DNA from: Streptomyces globisporus
Lineage (GTDB): Bacteria > Actinomycetota > Actinomycetes > Streptomycetales > Streptomycetaceae
Direction: 5' to 3'
DNA length: 64,000 nt
Assembly: GCA_014649555.1 (NCBI GenBank)
Contig: BMTG01000006.1
Coordinates: 124,001 to 188,000, forward strand
This document shows, in pieces, positions 21,990 through 30,704 of this stretch. Below the pieces are notes generated by a model that saw only the letters and a list, made by a program, of their open reading frames with translations, was not told where the DNA came from and ran no database searches. Position 1 is the first letter of the stretch, and each line of letters opens with the position of its first letter. The position numbers and the translations under genes were made by a program.

Positions 21990-22071
21990 GCGGCAGGCCG
22001 GTCCGGGCCGCCGGACACCGGACCTGATCACCGCTCCCGGGTCACCGGGTCCAGGCCGAAGAAGCCCGGAT

Positions 22072-24264
22072 CTAAGGGAAGTTGGTGACGGTCGAAGGAA
22101 TCGTCGACGTTCCCGACGTCGGCGAGCCGACGTTGTTGATGACGTGCTGGTACTGGCCGTTGCCGCCGAGCGAGACGACCAGCAGGTTGTGAAACTTCAC
22201 GCCGGGCTTCACCGGCGCCTTGAAGCCGTGCTCCTGCACGATGGTCGGGTCGACGTTGTAGTAGCAGTAGCTGCCCATGCCCCAGCCCTCGTGCTGCTCG
22301 ACCGAGTCGTCGACCCGATAGGCCGCGTAGCCCTTCGTGTTCCCGTTCTGGATGGCGGCCTGGTTGGGTGCGTCGTAGGCCTTCTCGTTCTGGAAGAAGA
22401 TCGTGCGGCCGCGCTCGCCGTACCACTCGACGTCGTACTTGTTGAAGTGCTCGACGAACAGTCCGGTGGCCAGGACGTCGTCGCCGTTCACGCGGACTCC
22501 GTAGTCGGCCCGGTTGGTCTCCCAGCCCCAGCCCTCACCGTGGTCCGCACGCCACACCCAGGTATGGTCGATGATCGTGTCGTCGCTGTTGACGACGATG
22601 CTGGTGGTCGCCTTGCCGGGACCGGCCCCGCCGATCCGCACGAACACGTCCTGCAGCGACGTCGGGTTCGCCGAGTGATCGGCGGACGCGCCCTGCGGTC
22701 CGACCTCCAGCAGCGTCGGCGAGTTGACCGGGCCCGCGTCGATGAGGAAGCCCGCCAGCTTCACCCCGTCGACATCGGCGACCTTCATCGCCGTCACCCC
22801 GTTGTCCGGGATGATGGTGGCCAGGCCGAGGCCGAGGACGACGGTGTTCGCCCGGTTCACGTTGATCGTCTGGTCGATGTGGTAAACCCCGGGCGTGAAC
22901 AGCAGGTTGAGACCCTGCGCCAGTGCGGCGTTGATCGTCGCTGCCGTGGCGCCCTGCTTGACGACGTAGAAGCGGTTCAGCGGGATGGACTCGCCCGGCT
23001 GGGTTCCGCCGTCCCACGAGACGCCCCGCGCGTTGACGCGCTTCGCGGGGACGAAGACCTTGTACTCGTTGCCGTCGAGGTAGAGGAACGGCTTCTCGCG
23101 CGAGATCGGGGTGGTGTCGAGCGTGGTGTACGGCGGGGTCGGGTAGCTCGCCGCGGGGGCGCCCTGGACGCCGGAGAACGTCATGTTCCACACGGCGTTG
23201 GTCCAGCCGCCGACCGAGCTGTCACGGGTGTACCACTGCTGCTGGGAGTAGGGGCCGACCGTGCCGTCGATCTTGGAGTCGGCGATGTAGCCGCCGCTGG
23301 CCCAGCCGTATCCGTCGGGTGCGAGATTCAGCCCGCCCTTGATGTGCATCCGGCGGAACGGGGCGGCCTGGGAGACCGCCCAGCGGTTGGTGCCGTTGAC
23401 CGGGTTCAGGGTCAGGTTCTCCGCCGAGCGCCAGAAGTTCTGCGTCGCGTTTCCGTTGAACCAGCCCGCGTCCACGGTCACATCACCGTTGAACGTGGTG
23501 GCGTTCGGGTTGAGGCCGAGACCCGCGATCTGCGTGTAGAAGCCGATCTGCGCGTTGATGTTGTTGTACGTCCCCGGCTTGAAGAGGAGCGCGTGCCGGC
23601 CGCTGCCGAACTGGGCTTCCTCCTGCTGCTGGAAGATCTCGTCGACCTTGCCCTGGATGTTCGGCGTGGTCGGGTCGAAGACATGGACGTTCGGGCCGAG
23701 GTCGCCGCCGCCCGGAATCTCCGGTCCGCCGCCCCCGTCACGTGTACCGAAGACCTTGAACTCCCAGAGCGAATAGCCGTAGCCGGTGGCCCGCTCGGTG
23801 CCCGTCAGCCGCACGTAACGGGCGTCGCCGGAGACGGTGAGGGTCTCGTTGCCGCCCGCTGATGCGGTGGTGCTGTAGGCGGTCGTCCAGTCGTTGCCGT
23901 TGGTCGAGAGCTCGATGCGGTAGCTCTTGGCGTGCGCGGCCTCCCAGGCGAGTTCGACCCGGCTGAGCGCGGCCGGTGAGCCGAGGTCGATCCGGATCCA
24001 CTGGGGGTCGGCGAACGCGCTGGACCAGCGGGTCCCGCCGTCCCCGTCGACGGCGTTGCCTGCCGCGGTGCCGCCGTTCTCCTGGCTGGATGCGGTCACC
24101 GTGCTGCCCTGGGAGAGCAGGACGGGTGCGGCCTGTGCCGGAGCCGCCTGCACGGCCGCGAGCAGGGTCGCGACCAGGGTGGTGATGACCGCGAGGGCCA
24201 GCGAGCGCCGTCGACGGGATGCGGCCAGGGGAGGCCGCGAGGGTCTGACGAGGGCAACGGACAT
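22072..24264 (-). CDS. Secreted discoidin-domain (CBM32-like) right-handed beta-helix protein, putative glycan-active enzyme
   Basis: Secreted protein of 730 residues. It has a basic N-terminus and long hydrophobic signal ending around AAPAQA, then an F5/8 type C (discoidin/CBM32-like) domain (about 45-180: SQENGGTAAGNAVDGDGGTRWSS, RYVRLTGTER, YGYSLWEFKVFG). After a Gly/Pro linker comes a long repetitive region with the periodicity of a parallel beta-helix (DQTINVNRANTVVLGLGLAT; DGVKLAGFLID). Such folds are found in polysaccharide lyases and glycoside hydrolases such as GH55, but I cannot assign a family or catalytic residues. The ATG at 24264 follows AGGAG. It is divergent from a GH16 glucanase that carries the same discoidin domain, and each gene has a copy of the palindromic operator. 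Together they look like a beta-glucan degradation unit. Confidence 0.75.
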   Translation of the reverse strand: MSVALVRPSRPPLAASRRRRSLALAVITTLVATLLAAVQAAPAQAAPVLLSQGSTVTASSQENGGTAAGNAVDGDGGTRWSSAFADPQWIRIDLGSPAALSRVELAWEAAHAKSYRIELSTNGNDWTTAYSTTASAGGNETLTVSGDARYVRLTGTERATGYGYSLWEFKVFGTRDGGGGPEIPGGGDLGPNVHVFDPTTPNIQGKVDEIFQQQEEAQFGSGRHALLFKPGTYNNINAQIGFYTQIAGLGLNPNATTFNGDVTVDAGWFNGNATQNFWRSAENLTLNPVNGTNRWAVSQAAPFRRMHIKGGLNLAPDGYGWASGGYIADSKIDGTVGPYSQQQWYTRDSSVGGWTNAVWNMTFSGVQGAPAASYPTPPYTTLDTTPISREKPFLYLDGNEYKVFVPAKRVNARGVSWDGGTQPGESIPLNRFYVVKQGATAATINAALAQGLNLLFTPGVYHIDQTINVNRANTVVLGLGLATIIPDNGVTAMKVADVDGVKLAGFLIDAGPVNSPTLLEVGPQGASADHSANPTSLQDVFVRIGGAGPGKATTSIVVNSDDTIIDHTWVWRADHGEGWGWETNRADYGVRVNGDDVLATGLFVEHFNKYDVEWYGERGRTIFFQNEKAYDAPNQAAIQNGNTKGYAAYRVDDSVEQHEGWGMGSYCYYNVDPTIVQEHGFKAPVKPGVKFHNLLVVSLGGNGQYQHVINNVGSPTSGTSTIPSTVTNFP

Positions 24265-24312
24265 GTCTGATCTCCTGAAAGGTCAGGTGGGCGGGGGTGG
24301 TTCAGCTACGGG

Positions 24313-24584
24313 CGCGCTCCCCACAGAGGGGAGAGAGCGCTCTCTCGGTAGCCGAATGATTCTCCCGTGTTTCCGTCGCGTCAAGAGTTGTGCACAGGAT
24401 TGGCGCCTCGGCTCTTCCGGCGGAGGCGAAGTTTCATCTCCTGCAAGCTCAGAGGTAGTTGACCTGGCATCAGCGTGACAAGTCGGACGCCGTCGCTGTG
24501 GCATCTGGAATCAACTCGGCCGCAACCCTTGACGGTTCACTCCGCTCCGGCCACGCTCCCCACTGCGGGGGAGCGCTCTCTCGG
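24313..24584. promoter_or_regulatory. Duplicated palindromic operator blocks between divergent glucanase genes
   Basis: The 350-base gap between the two secreted-protein genes holds a block twice in the same orientation (24313-24348 and 24553-24584). Each block has CTCCCC...GGGGAG, then a GAGCGCTC-centred palindrome and CTCTCGG. In the first the palindrome is a perfect 16-mer, GAGAGAGCGCTCTCTC (24331-24346). In the second the core is GAGCGCTC (24571-24578) with imperfect flanks. The shape resembles LacI-family (CebR-like GAGCGCTC) operators. Nothing else is recognisable in the gap apart from promoter-like AT-richer stretches around 24360-24480. Confidence 0.7.
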
Positions 24585-24614
24585 CCTCATCCCCTCACAG
24601 TGCAAGGAGTTCGC

Positions 24615-26348
24615 ATGGAAGCCCGTGGAACCCCACGGTTGCGCGGTGCCCTGGCGGTCATGGCCGCCGTGGCCCTCCTGTTCACCCTCTCGGCGGCCGT
24701 CGCCCCCGAACGCGCCGCCGCCGCGGCCGTTCTCGTCTCCCAGGGAAAGCCGGCCACCGCCTCCAGCACCGAAGAGCCCTTCACGGCCCCGTCCGCCGTC
24801 GACGGCGACACCTCCACCCGCTGGTCCAGCGGCTTCACCGACGACGAGTGGATCCGCATCGACCTGGGCGCGAGCACCTCGATCGGGCAGGTCGTCCTCA
24901 CCTGGGAGGCCGCGTACGCCAAGGGCTACCGCCTGGAGGTCTCCGGCAACGGAAGCGACTGGACGACCATCCACTCCACCACCACCGGCACCGGGGGCGT
25001 CGAGACCCTGACGGTCTCCGGGACCGGCCGCTACATCCGGATGCACGGCACCGAGCGCGCCACCCCCTGGGGCTACTCCCTCCACGAGTTCCAGGTCTAC
25101 TCCACCACCGGCGGCACCGCTCCCGGCGACGACGTCCTGCTCTCCTACGGGAAGACCGGTTCCGCCTCGACCACCCAGCACGACGGCACCTGCTGGGAGT
25201 GCTCCCCGGACAAGGCGTTCGACCGCGACCCCGCCAGCCGCTGGGCCACCAGCCCCGAGGGCGGCTGGACCGACCCGGGCTGGATCGCCGTCGACCTCGG
25301 CGCCCGCGCGGAGATCGACCGGGTGGTCCTCCAGTGGGATCCGGCGTACGCCAGGGCCTACCGCATCGAGGTCTCCGACAACGGGACCGACTGGACGACG
25401 ATCCACTCCACCACCACCGGCACCGGCTTCAAGGAGACGCTGGACGTCAGCGGAACCGGCCGGCACGTGCGCCTGTACGCCACTCAGCGCAGCGGTGAAT
25501 ACGGCTACTCGCTCTGGGAGTTCCAGGTCTGGGGCACCGGCGGAGCGCCGATCCCCGCACCGCCGCTGCCCGCGGACCCCACGTACGACCGGCTGGTGTT
25601 CAGCGACGAGTTCGACGGCCCCGCCGGCGCGGCGCCCGACCCGGCCAAGTGGGTCCCGGAGACCGGCACCGGCCCCAACAACGAGCTGGAGTACTACACG
25701 AACAACAAGAACGCGGCCCAGGACGGCAACGGCAGCCTCGTCCTGGAGGCCCGCCGCGAGGCGACCCCCGGTTCCGCCTGCCCGCCCGACCCGCTGAGCG
25801 GCAGCACCACGTGCCAGTACACCTCGGCGCGGCTCAACACCTACGGGAAGTTCCAGTTCACCTACGGCCGGGTCGAGGCCCGCATCAAGGTCTCCGGTAC
25901 GCAGGGGCTCTGGCCCGCTTTCTGGATGCTGGGCGCGGACTACTTCGACCAGGGGCGTCCGTGGCCCTACACCGGTGAGATCGACATCATGGAGCACGTC
26001 GGCAAGGAGCCGAACACCACGTACTCCACCCTGCACGCACCCGCGTACAACGGCGCGGCCGGCTACGGAGCCCCGTACTCCCTGCCGGGCGGCGCGAACT
26101 TCGCCGACGACTTCCACACCTTCGCGGTGGACTGGAACAGCAAGGGCATGACGTTCCGGGTCGATGGAAACGTGACGCACACGGTCGACAAGGAGCAGCT
26201 GGAGAGCACCCGCGGACCCTGGGTGTTCGACCACGACTTCTTCCTCATCCTCAACAACGCGGTCGGCGGTGACTGGCCCGGCCCGCCCGACGCCACCACC
26301 CGCTTCCCGCAGAAGATGAGCGTCGACTACATCAAGGTCTGGCAGTAG
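24615..26348 (+). CDS. Secreted GH16 endo-beta-1,3-glucanase (laminarinase-type) with two discoidin/CBM32-like domains
   Basis: Secreted enzyme of 577 residues: signal peptide (about 1-38, ending AAAA), two F5/8 type C domains (about 40-165 and 180-305), Pro-rich linker, then a GH16 domain (about 320-577). The catalytic motif is GEIDIMEHVG, with Glu455, Asp457 and Glu460 forming the ExDxxE active site of the laminarinase branch. It is preceded by NNELEYYTNNKNA and GLWPAFWMLG. It should cut beta-1,3-glucans such as those of fungal walls or laminarin. The start is ATG at 24615 with AAGGAG six bases before. Divergent from the beta-helix protein gene and sharing its operator block, so the two are probably co-induced by a glucan-derived sugar. 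Confidence 0.92.
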   Translation: MEARGTPRLRGALAVMAAVALLFTLSAAVAPERAAAAAVLVSQGKPATASSTEEPFTAPSAVDGDTSTRWSSGFTDDEWIRIDLGASTSIGQVVLTWEAAYAKGYRLEVSGNGSDWTTIHSTTTGTGGVETLTVSGTGRYIRMHGTERATPWGYSLHEFQVYSTTGGTAPGDDVLLSYGKTGSASTTQHDGTCWECSPDKAFDRDPASRWATSPEGGWTDPGWIAVDLGARAEIDRVVLQWDPAYARAYRIEVSDNGTDWTTIHSTTTGTGFKETLDVSGTGRHVRLYATQRSGEYGYSLWEFQVWGTGGAPIPAPPLPADPTYDRLVFSDEFDGPAGAAPDPAKWVPETGTGPNNELEYYTNNKNAAQDGNGSLVLEARREATPGSACPPDPLSGSTTCQYTSARLNTYGKFQFTYGRVEARIKVSGTQGLWPAFWMLGADYFDQGRPWPYTGEIDIMEHVGKEPNTTYSTLHAPAYNGAAGYGAPYSLPGGANFADDFHTFAVDWNSKGMTFRVDGNVTHTVDKEQLESTRGPWVFDHDFFLILNNAVGGDWPGPPDATTRFPQKMSVDYIKVWQ

Positions 26349-26368
26349 AAAACCCGCAGGTCACGGGC

Positions 26369-26401
26369 GTCCGGGCGGTGTGTTCCCCGCACCGTCCGGA
26401 C
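26369..26401. terminator. Bidirectional terminator between GH16 and DUF3048 genes
   Basis: GTCCGGGCGGTG (26369-26380) pairs with CACCGTCCGGAC (26390-26401), with one G-U pair and a nine-base loop, between convergent genes. Confidence 0.8.
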
Positions 26402-26415
26402 AGTCTTTCCGGGCT

Positions 26416-27366
26416 TCAGCCGCGCGGCGCGTACAGGATCCACAGCGGGCCATCGGCGAGGTCCACACGGCGCCCGTCGGGGGTGCTGAACACCGTATCC
26501 GCGTCGGCGGAGCTCCGGGACCACCGGGCGTCGTACGCCCGGCCGTCCCGCAGGACGACCGCGTCCCCCGACCCCACGGTCTCGGTGAACGGAGTGTTGT
26601 TCCCCGACCGGTCCCGGAAGTCCGACTCCCGTACGTCCACGTCCTGGACGACGACCGTGCCGGCCCCGATGCGCTCGCCCTCGGCCGTACGGGCGGGGGC
26701 GCCGTCCAGGGAGACGAGCCACTGCTCGCCCTCGGCGGCCCAGATGAACGTCACCGACGCGGACGGATAGCGGACCGTACGGCTGTCCTCCGGCTCCCCG
26801 CCGGGCGGCGGCGCGCCGACCTTGAGCCCGAGCTCCGCCACGGCGTTCACCCCGGAGGCTGTGAACGGGATCCTTTCCGGCCGCAGATACAGGTTGTGCG
26901 GCGCGGGCCGGTCAGGGCCCCGGAAATACGCCTGGGGCGCCTTCGAAGGCGGTACGGGGTCCAGCGGCGCGCGGTCGATGACCGGCAGCAGCCTGCTCTG
27001 GGCCCCCGAGAAGGCCAGCGTCGGCCGGTCGAACTGCCGCAGCAGCTCCAGATCGGTCTCCCGCGCGCTGCGCACGGGACCGATGACCGGCGGCAGGTCG
27101 GAGGAGTACACGGCGAGAATCCGGCTCAGGCCCGCCTCCACCTGCTCGACGTAGACGACGTCGGCCTGCTCCAGCCCGGTGTGGGGGCGTGCGGGCGCCA
27201 CATTGTCGATCTTCACGGCGAGCACGTCGGCGGACCCGCTCGTACGGGGGGATGAGCTGGTGGAGGAGGGCGACGAACCGTCGCCGCCCGTGCACGCGGC
27301 GGTCACGGCCAGCACGAGCACGGCGAACAGCACCGCGGCCCGGTTCTTCACTCCGGCTGCGGACAT
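26416..27366 (-). CDS. DUF3048-domain lipoprotein
   Basis: Predicted lipoprotein of 316 residues. The ATG at 27366, eight bases after GGAAGGG, gives a short basic N-terminus, a hydrophobic stretch and lipobox AVTAAC, then a Ser/Thr-rich linker. The rest matches DUF3048 (YerB-like): AVKIDNVAPARPHTGLEQADVVYVEQVEAGLSR, IGPVRSARETDLELL and APHNLYL, ending LWILYAPRG. A longer frame to 27447 would add residues before the signal and is rejected. The biochemical role of DUF3048 is unknown to me; the location is the outer face of the membrane. It is transcribed alone, convergent with the glucanase gene. Confidence 0.82.
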   Translation of the reverse strand: MSAAGVKNRAAVLFAVLVLAVTAACTGGDGSSPSSTSSSPRTSGSADVLAVKIDNVAPARPHTGLEQADVVYVEQVEAGLSRILAVYSSDLPPVIGPVRSARETDLELLRQFDRPTLAFSGAQSRLLPVIDRAPLDPVPPSKAPQAYFRGPDRPAPHNLYLRPERIPFTASGVNAVAELGLKVGAPPPGGEPEDSRTVRYPSASVTFIWAAEGEQWLVSLDGAPARTAEGERIGAGTVVVQDVDVRESDFRDRSGNNTPFTETVGSGDAVVLRDGRAYDARWSRSSADADTVFSTPDGRRVDLADGPLWILYAPRG

Positions 27367-27633
27367 GACGACCGCCCTTCCGGGGCGCCGGCCGACGACA
27401 TCTGCGGCACGTCGTCGTGTCGCGCCCCCTCGTCCATCATCCACCATCCCGGGTCCGGTGCGCCCGTGCTCGCACGGGAGGCCGCGCCCGGCCCGGACGC
27501 TCCCGGCGTGGCCGGAACTGCTCCGCTCCGCGCCTCCGATTCGCCTTCCGAAGGCGCTGTCCGCTCTCTACGGTTGCATCAGTGACGGGTTCGCGTACCC
27601 GCACGAGGTGACAGGCGAGACAGAGGGGCATCG

Positions 27634-28077
27634 GTGGAAGCCGAGTTGGCGGCACTGGCGGCATCGGGAGCGACGACCCTCGTGGGGCTGATGGCGACGG
27701 AGGCCTGGACACAGGTGCGCGGGCGGCTGGCCCGGTTCCTGGGCCGGGGCGAGGACGACGAGGTGATCGACGCCGAGTTGGAGGAGTCCCGCGAGGAACT
27801 GATCGCCGCCCGCCGCAACGGCGACGAGGACGGCGCCGCGGACGTCGCGGCCGAGTGGCGCATCAGGATCCGCCGGGCACTGCGCGACAACCCCGAGGCC
27901 GAGCAGGAGCTGCGGGCCATCCTCGACGAGCTGGCGCCCCGGCAGGCCGCCGGCCCCAGGGTGGCGATCAACCACAACACGATCAGCGGCGGCCACTACA
28001 ACGCCCCGGTGATCATGGCTCAGTGGGTCAGCGACAGCGCACCCTCCACGGCCCCGCGGGGGCCGGGCACCGCGTAG
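27634..28077 (+). CDS. Hypothetical small Streptomyces protein with C-terminal N-x-x-SGG-x-x-x-x-PV motif
   Basis: Acidic, helical protein of 147 residues, not recognised by function. The N-terminus (ELAALAASGATTLVGLMATEAWTQV) is small and hydrophobic, followed by a long charged region with coiled-coil-like heptads (about 38-105). Near residue 115 it has INHNTISGGHYNAPVIMAQ, resembling short segments (N..SGG...GPV..A) seen in many actinobacterial TPR or NB-ARC proteins and their small partners. The GTG at 27634 follows GAGGGG by six bases. It has no operon partner; the following gene is convergent. Confidence 0.6.
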   Translation: MEAELAALAASGATTLVGLMATEAWTQVRGRLARFLGRGEDDEVIDAELEESREELIAARRNGDEDGAADVAAEWRIRIRRALRDNPEAEQELRAILDELAPRQAAGPRVAINHNTISGGHYNAPVIMAQWVSDSAPSTAPRGPGTA

Positions 28078-28103
28078 GGCGCCCCCGGTGCCGGGGCGGA
28101 CCC

Positions 28104-28652
28104 TCACGCTCCCGTCGTGAGCTCGCCCCGGCACACCGGGCACCGCTCCCGGCCGTCCCAGGCCTCCCACCCGAAGGACTCGGGCGAGAACGCGCGGTCC
28201 TTCAACTCGCCGCGCACCGACACCCGGTAGGCCCAGACCAGGTCGAGGTAGGGGTGGTAGGCGTCGTGGAAGGCGGCCGAGGTGTGCGCCGCGCCCGAGC
28301 CCACGACCCGCTGGACGGCGCGCAACTGCTGGAACATCGCCTGCCCGGCGCCGGCCACCTGCGCGGAGGCGTCGATGAAGAACCGCTCGCGCACCTCGTG
28401 GACGCCTGCTTCGTCGAAGGCCGCGCGGGCGGCCAGATCCGGATCGACGCCCGGATCCTGCGCCTGGGCTATGCCACGCAGCCGGGTGTGGCATTTCCCC
28501 ACGGCGGCGATGAACTCGATGTACACCGAACGCCGCCGCTCGTCGGCCTCCCGGTCCCTCTCATGGCGCTGGCGCAGCCGGTCCGCCAGCACGGTGCCCG
28601 ATATCGCGATGACTCCGCCGCTGACGGTGGCGACGAGCGTGCCCCAGTCCAC
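28104..28652 (-). CDS. Hypothetical membrane-anchored protein with C-terminal CxxC
   Basis: Protein of 182 residues with one N-terminal membrane segment (GTLVATVSGGVIAISGTVLADRL), followed by a highly charged helix (RQRHERDREADERRRS) and an alpha-helical body. The C-terminus carries CPVCRGEL, a possible half zinc-binding site. The start is GTG at 28652, the only reasonable start before the membrane helix. It lies 21 bases downstream of the truncated ECF-type gene in the same direction, so it may once have been co-transcribed with it. No function can be assigned. Confidence 0.6.
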   Translation of the reverse strand: MDWGTLVATVSGGVIAISGTVLADRLRQRHERDREADERRRSVYIEFIAAVGKCHTRLRGIAQAQDPGVDPDLAARAAFDEAGVHEVRERFFIDASAQVAGAGQAMFQQLRAVQRVVGSGAAHTSAAFHDAYHPYLDLVWAYRVSVRGELKDRAFSPESFGWEAWDGRERCPVCRGELTTGA

Positions 28653-28673
28653 TGCTGTTCCCCTCGGAGACGA

Positions 28674-29186
28674 TCATGGTGTCCGCGTCGTCGAATCTAT
28701 CCCCGCCTGACCCTCGCCATCCGGCTTTCGGGCGGCGAAGCGCACGGGCGCCCGGAACCGCGCCTTGCGCGCGGCCCGGCGGAACGTGGTGAGGACGGCG
28801 GGGCCCGCCAGCATGACGCAGACGAAGTTCGTGACGGCGCGTCCGGTGTCCCAGCCCAGCGATGTGGCCACGTCGAACGCCAGGTAGCGCTGCCACTGTT
28901 CGGTGAAGGGGAGACCGGGCAGGTAGGCGATCGAGCTGTTCGGGTCCAGTGAGAACGGCCAGAAGGACAGGTTCAGCAGAAAGCCGAAGAGGTAGCCGGA
29001 GAGCGATCCGTAGACGGCGAGCATCAGGACCTCGCGGCGCCCGGTGGCCCGGGGCAGCAGACCCGCGAGCATGCCGACGAACGCGCAGCCGAACATCTGG
29101 TACGGCATCCAGGGGCCGACCCCGCCGGTGATCAGCGCGGACGCGAACAGGGACGTGCAGCCCGGGGTGAAGCCGAAGCCGGGACC
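28674..29186 (-). pseudogene. ECF transporter S component, N-terminal half missing
   Basis: About 170 codons read as the C-terminal half of an energy-coupling-factor substrate-binding membrane subunit of the kind common in Streptomyces: GPGFGF, ALITGGVGPWMPYQMFGCAFVGMLAGLLP, LNLSFWPF, ATSLGWDTGRAVTNFVCVMLAGP, ending in a basic tail. Homology begins abruptly at GPGFGF (codon at 29184-29186), although intact proteins have roughly another hundred or more residues before it. The frame continues upstream on the minus strand only as low-complexity shadow sequence. The breakpoint coincides with the start of a truncated plus-strand dehydrogenase fragment, so this is a rearrangement remnant rather than a sequencing frameshift. 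Confidence 0.72.
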
Positions 29187-29351
29187 GTGGACCCGGCCGG
29201 CCTCGACACGGTGGCCTCCATCGCCGCCTCGGCGTACGACGAGTTCAAGGAACCCCTCTACGCCCCGCCGCCGCTGCTCCAGCGGATGGTGGAGGCGGGG
29301 CTGCTCGGCCGGAAGACCGGGCGCGGGTTCCACCTCGACGACCGGGGCTGA
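29184..29351 (+). pseudogene. 3-hydroxyacyl-CoA dehydrogenase, C-terminal fragment only
   Basis: Fifty-five codons to a TGA at 29349-29351 read as the end of a 3-hydroxybutyryl/3-hydroxyacyl-CoA dehydrogenase: GLDTVASIAASAYDEF, then EPLYAPPPLLQRMVEAG and LGRKTGRGF. The NAD-binding domain and most of the C-terminal domain are absent. There is no start codon or ribosome-binding site. Homology starts at 29184, the base where the minus-strand ECF fragment begins, which marks a deletion or inversion joint. Confidence 0.72.
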
Positions 29352-29488
29352 GGGGCCCGGGTTCCGGGTCGCGGCTGAGGGGGCCGCGACCACTGACCGG
29401 ACGGGGTGGGAAGCGGTTGACTGTGCCGCTGCCCACCCCGCCACGGTGTCCGCCGCACGGTTCCGGGCGCACGGCTTCCGACCGGCGC

Positions 29489-29525
29489 CCTGGTCCAGAC
29501 CTCTTGACCGAAGGTCTGGACCATT
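29489..29525 (+). promoter_or_regulatory. Chitinase promoter with two inverted DasR-type boxes
   Basis: TGGTCCAGACCT (29491-29502) and its exact inverse AGGTCTGGACCA (29512-29523) flank TTGACC (29504-29509), a -35-like element. Each 12-mer fits the core of the DasR site (TGGTCTAGACCA type) and the repeats known from Streptomyces chitinase promoters. This predicts repression by the GntR-family regulator DasR and relief by glucosamine phosphates. Confidence 0.82.
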
Positions 29526-29616
29526 CTGCGTTTTGACGGGGTCACGACACAGGGCGGGTCGGGGCGAACCCTTCGCACCGGCGGCGGCTGACCCAGGCAG
29601 GAAGGACATCCGGATC

Positions 29617-30684
29617 ATGGGGCGTACATCACGACTGCTGGGCCTCGGCCTGGCCGCGGCGCTCGTCGTACCGATGCTGGTCGCGGCCGCGCCGCCGAAG
29701 CCCGCGGAGAGCGTCGGCACGGCCGCCGAGACCTGTTCGGTCAAGTCGAAGCCCACGGGCAAGGTGCTTCAGGGGTACTGGGAGAACTGGGACGGCGCGG
29801 CCAACGGCGTGCACCCGCCGCTCGGGTGGATCCCGATCACCGACTCCCGCATCACCCAGCACGGCTACAACGTCGTCAACGCGGCCTTCCCCGTCATCCG
29901 CTCCGACGGCACCGTCCTCTGGGAGGACGGCATGGACAGCACCGTCAAGGTCGCCACCCCCGCCGAGATGTGCCAGGCCAAGGCCGCCGGCCTGACCGTC
30001 CTCATGTCGATCGGCGGAGCGACGGCCGGGATCGACCTCAGCTCCAGCGCGGTGGCCGACCGGTTCGTCCGGACGATCGTCCCGATCCTGAAGAAGTACA
30101 ACTTCGACGGCATCGACATCGACATCGAGACCGGTCTCGTCGGCAGCGGCAACATCAACCAGCTGTCCCCCTCGCAGACCAACCTCATCCGCATCATCGA
30201 CGGCGTCCTCGCCGCCATGCCGTCGAACTTCGGCCTCACCATGGCCCCCGAGACGGCGTACGTCACCGGCGGCAGCGTCGTCTACGGCTCGATCTGGGGC
30301 GCTTACCTCCCGGTGATCAAGAAGTACGCCGACAACGGCCGCCTGTGGTGGCTGAACATGCAGTACTACAACGGCAGCATGTACGGCTGCTCCGGCGACT
30401 CCTACTCCGCCGGCACCGTCGCGGGCTTCACCGCCCAGACCGACTGCCTGAACAAGGGGATCGTCATCCAGGGCACCACCATCAAGGTGCCCTACGACAA
30501 GCAGGTCCCCGGACTGCCCGCGCAGCCCGGCGCCGGCGGCGGCCACATGTCCACCGGACTCGTCGCGCAGGCCTGGAACCACTACAACGGTTCGCTGAAG
30601 GGTCTGATGACCTGGTCGCTGAACTGGGACGGCTCGAAGGGCTGGACCTTCGGCGACAACGTGAAGGCACTCCAGGGCCGTTGA
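29617..30684 (+). CDS. Secreted GH18 chitinase, single catalytic domain
   Basis: Secreted enzyme of 355 residues that hydrolyses chitin. The signal peptide (RLLGLGLAAALVVPMLVAAA) is followed by the catalytic domain with no carbohydrate-binding module. The family motif FDGIDIDIE is complete; Glu171 is the proton donor. Substrate-site motifs QGYWENWDG, MSIGGATAG, MAPETAYV and the terminal LMTWSLNWDG mark the ChiC/ChiD-like bacterial class III type. The start is ATG at 29617 with GGAAGG about ten bases before; a longer frame reaching back to 29044 is shadow sequence. The DasR-boxed promoter lies 95 bases upstream. Confidence 0.93.
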   Translation: MGRTSRLLGLGLAAALVVPMLVAAAPPKPAESVGTAAETCSVKSKPTGKVLQGYWENWDGAANGVHPPLGWIPITDSRITQHGYNVVNAAFPVIRSDGTVLWEDGMDSTVKVATPAEMCQAKAAGLTVLMSIGGATAGIDLSSSAVADRFVRTIVPILKKYNFDGIDIDIETGLVGSGNINQLSPSQTNLIRIIDGVLAAMPSNFGLTMAPETAYVTGGSVVYGSIWGAYLPVIKKYADNGRLWWLNMQYYNGSMYGCSGDSYSAGTVAGFTAQTDCLNKGIVIQGTTIKVPYDKQVPGLPAQPGAGGGHMSTGLVAQAWNHYNGSLKGLMTWSLNWDGSKGWTFGDNVKALQGR

Positions 30685-30704
30685 CCCCCCGCCCGTACGG
30701 TTTC

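Noticed and set aside
29352-29762. Minus-strand extension of the ECF fragment toward 29762
   Set aside because: The added residues are Pro/Ala/Arg-rich and antisense to the chitinase gene and its promoter; homology stops at 29184-29186.
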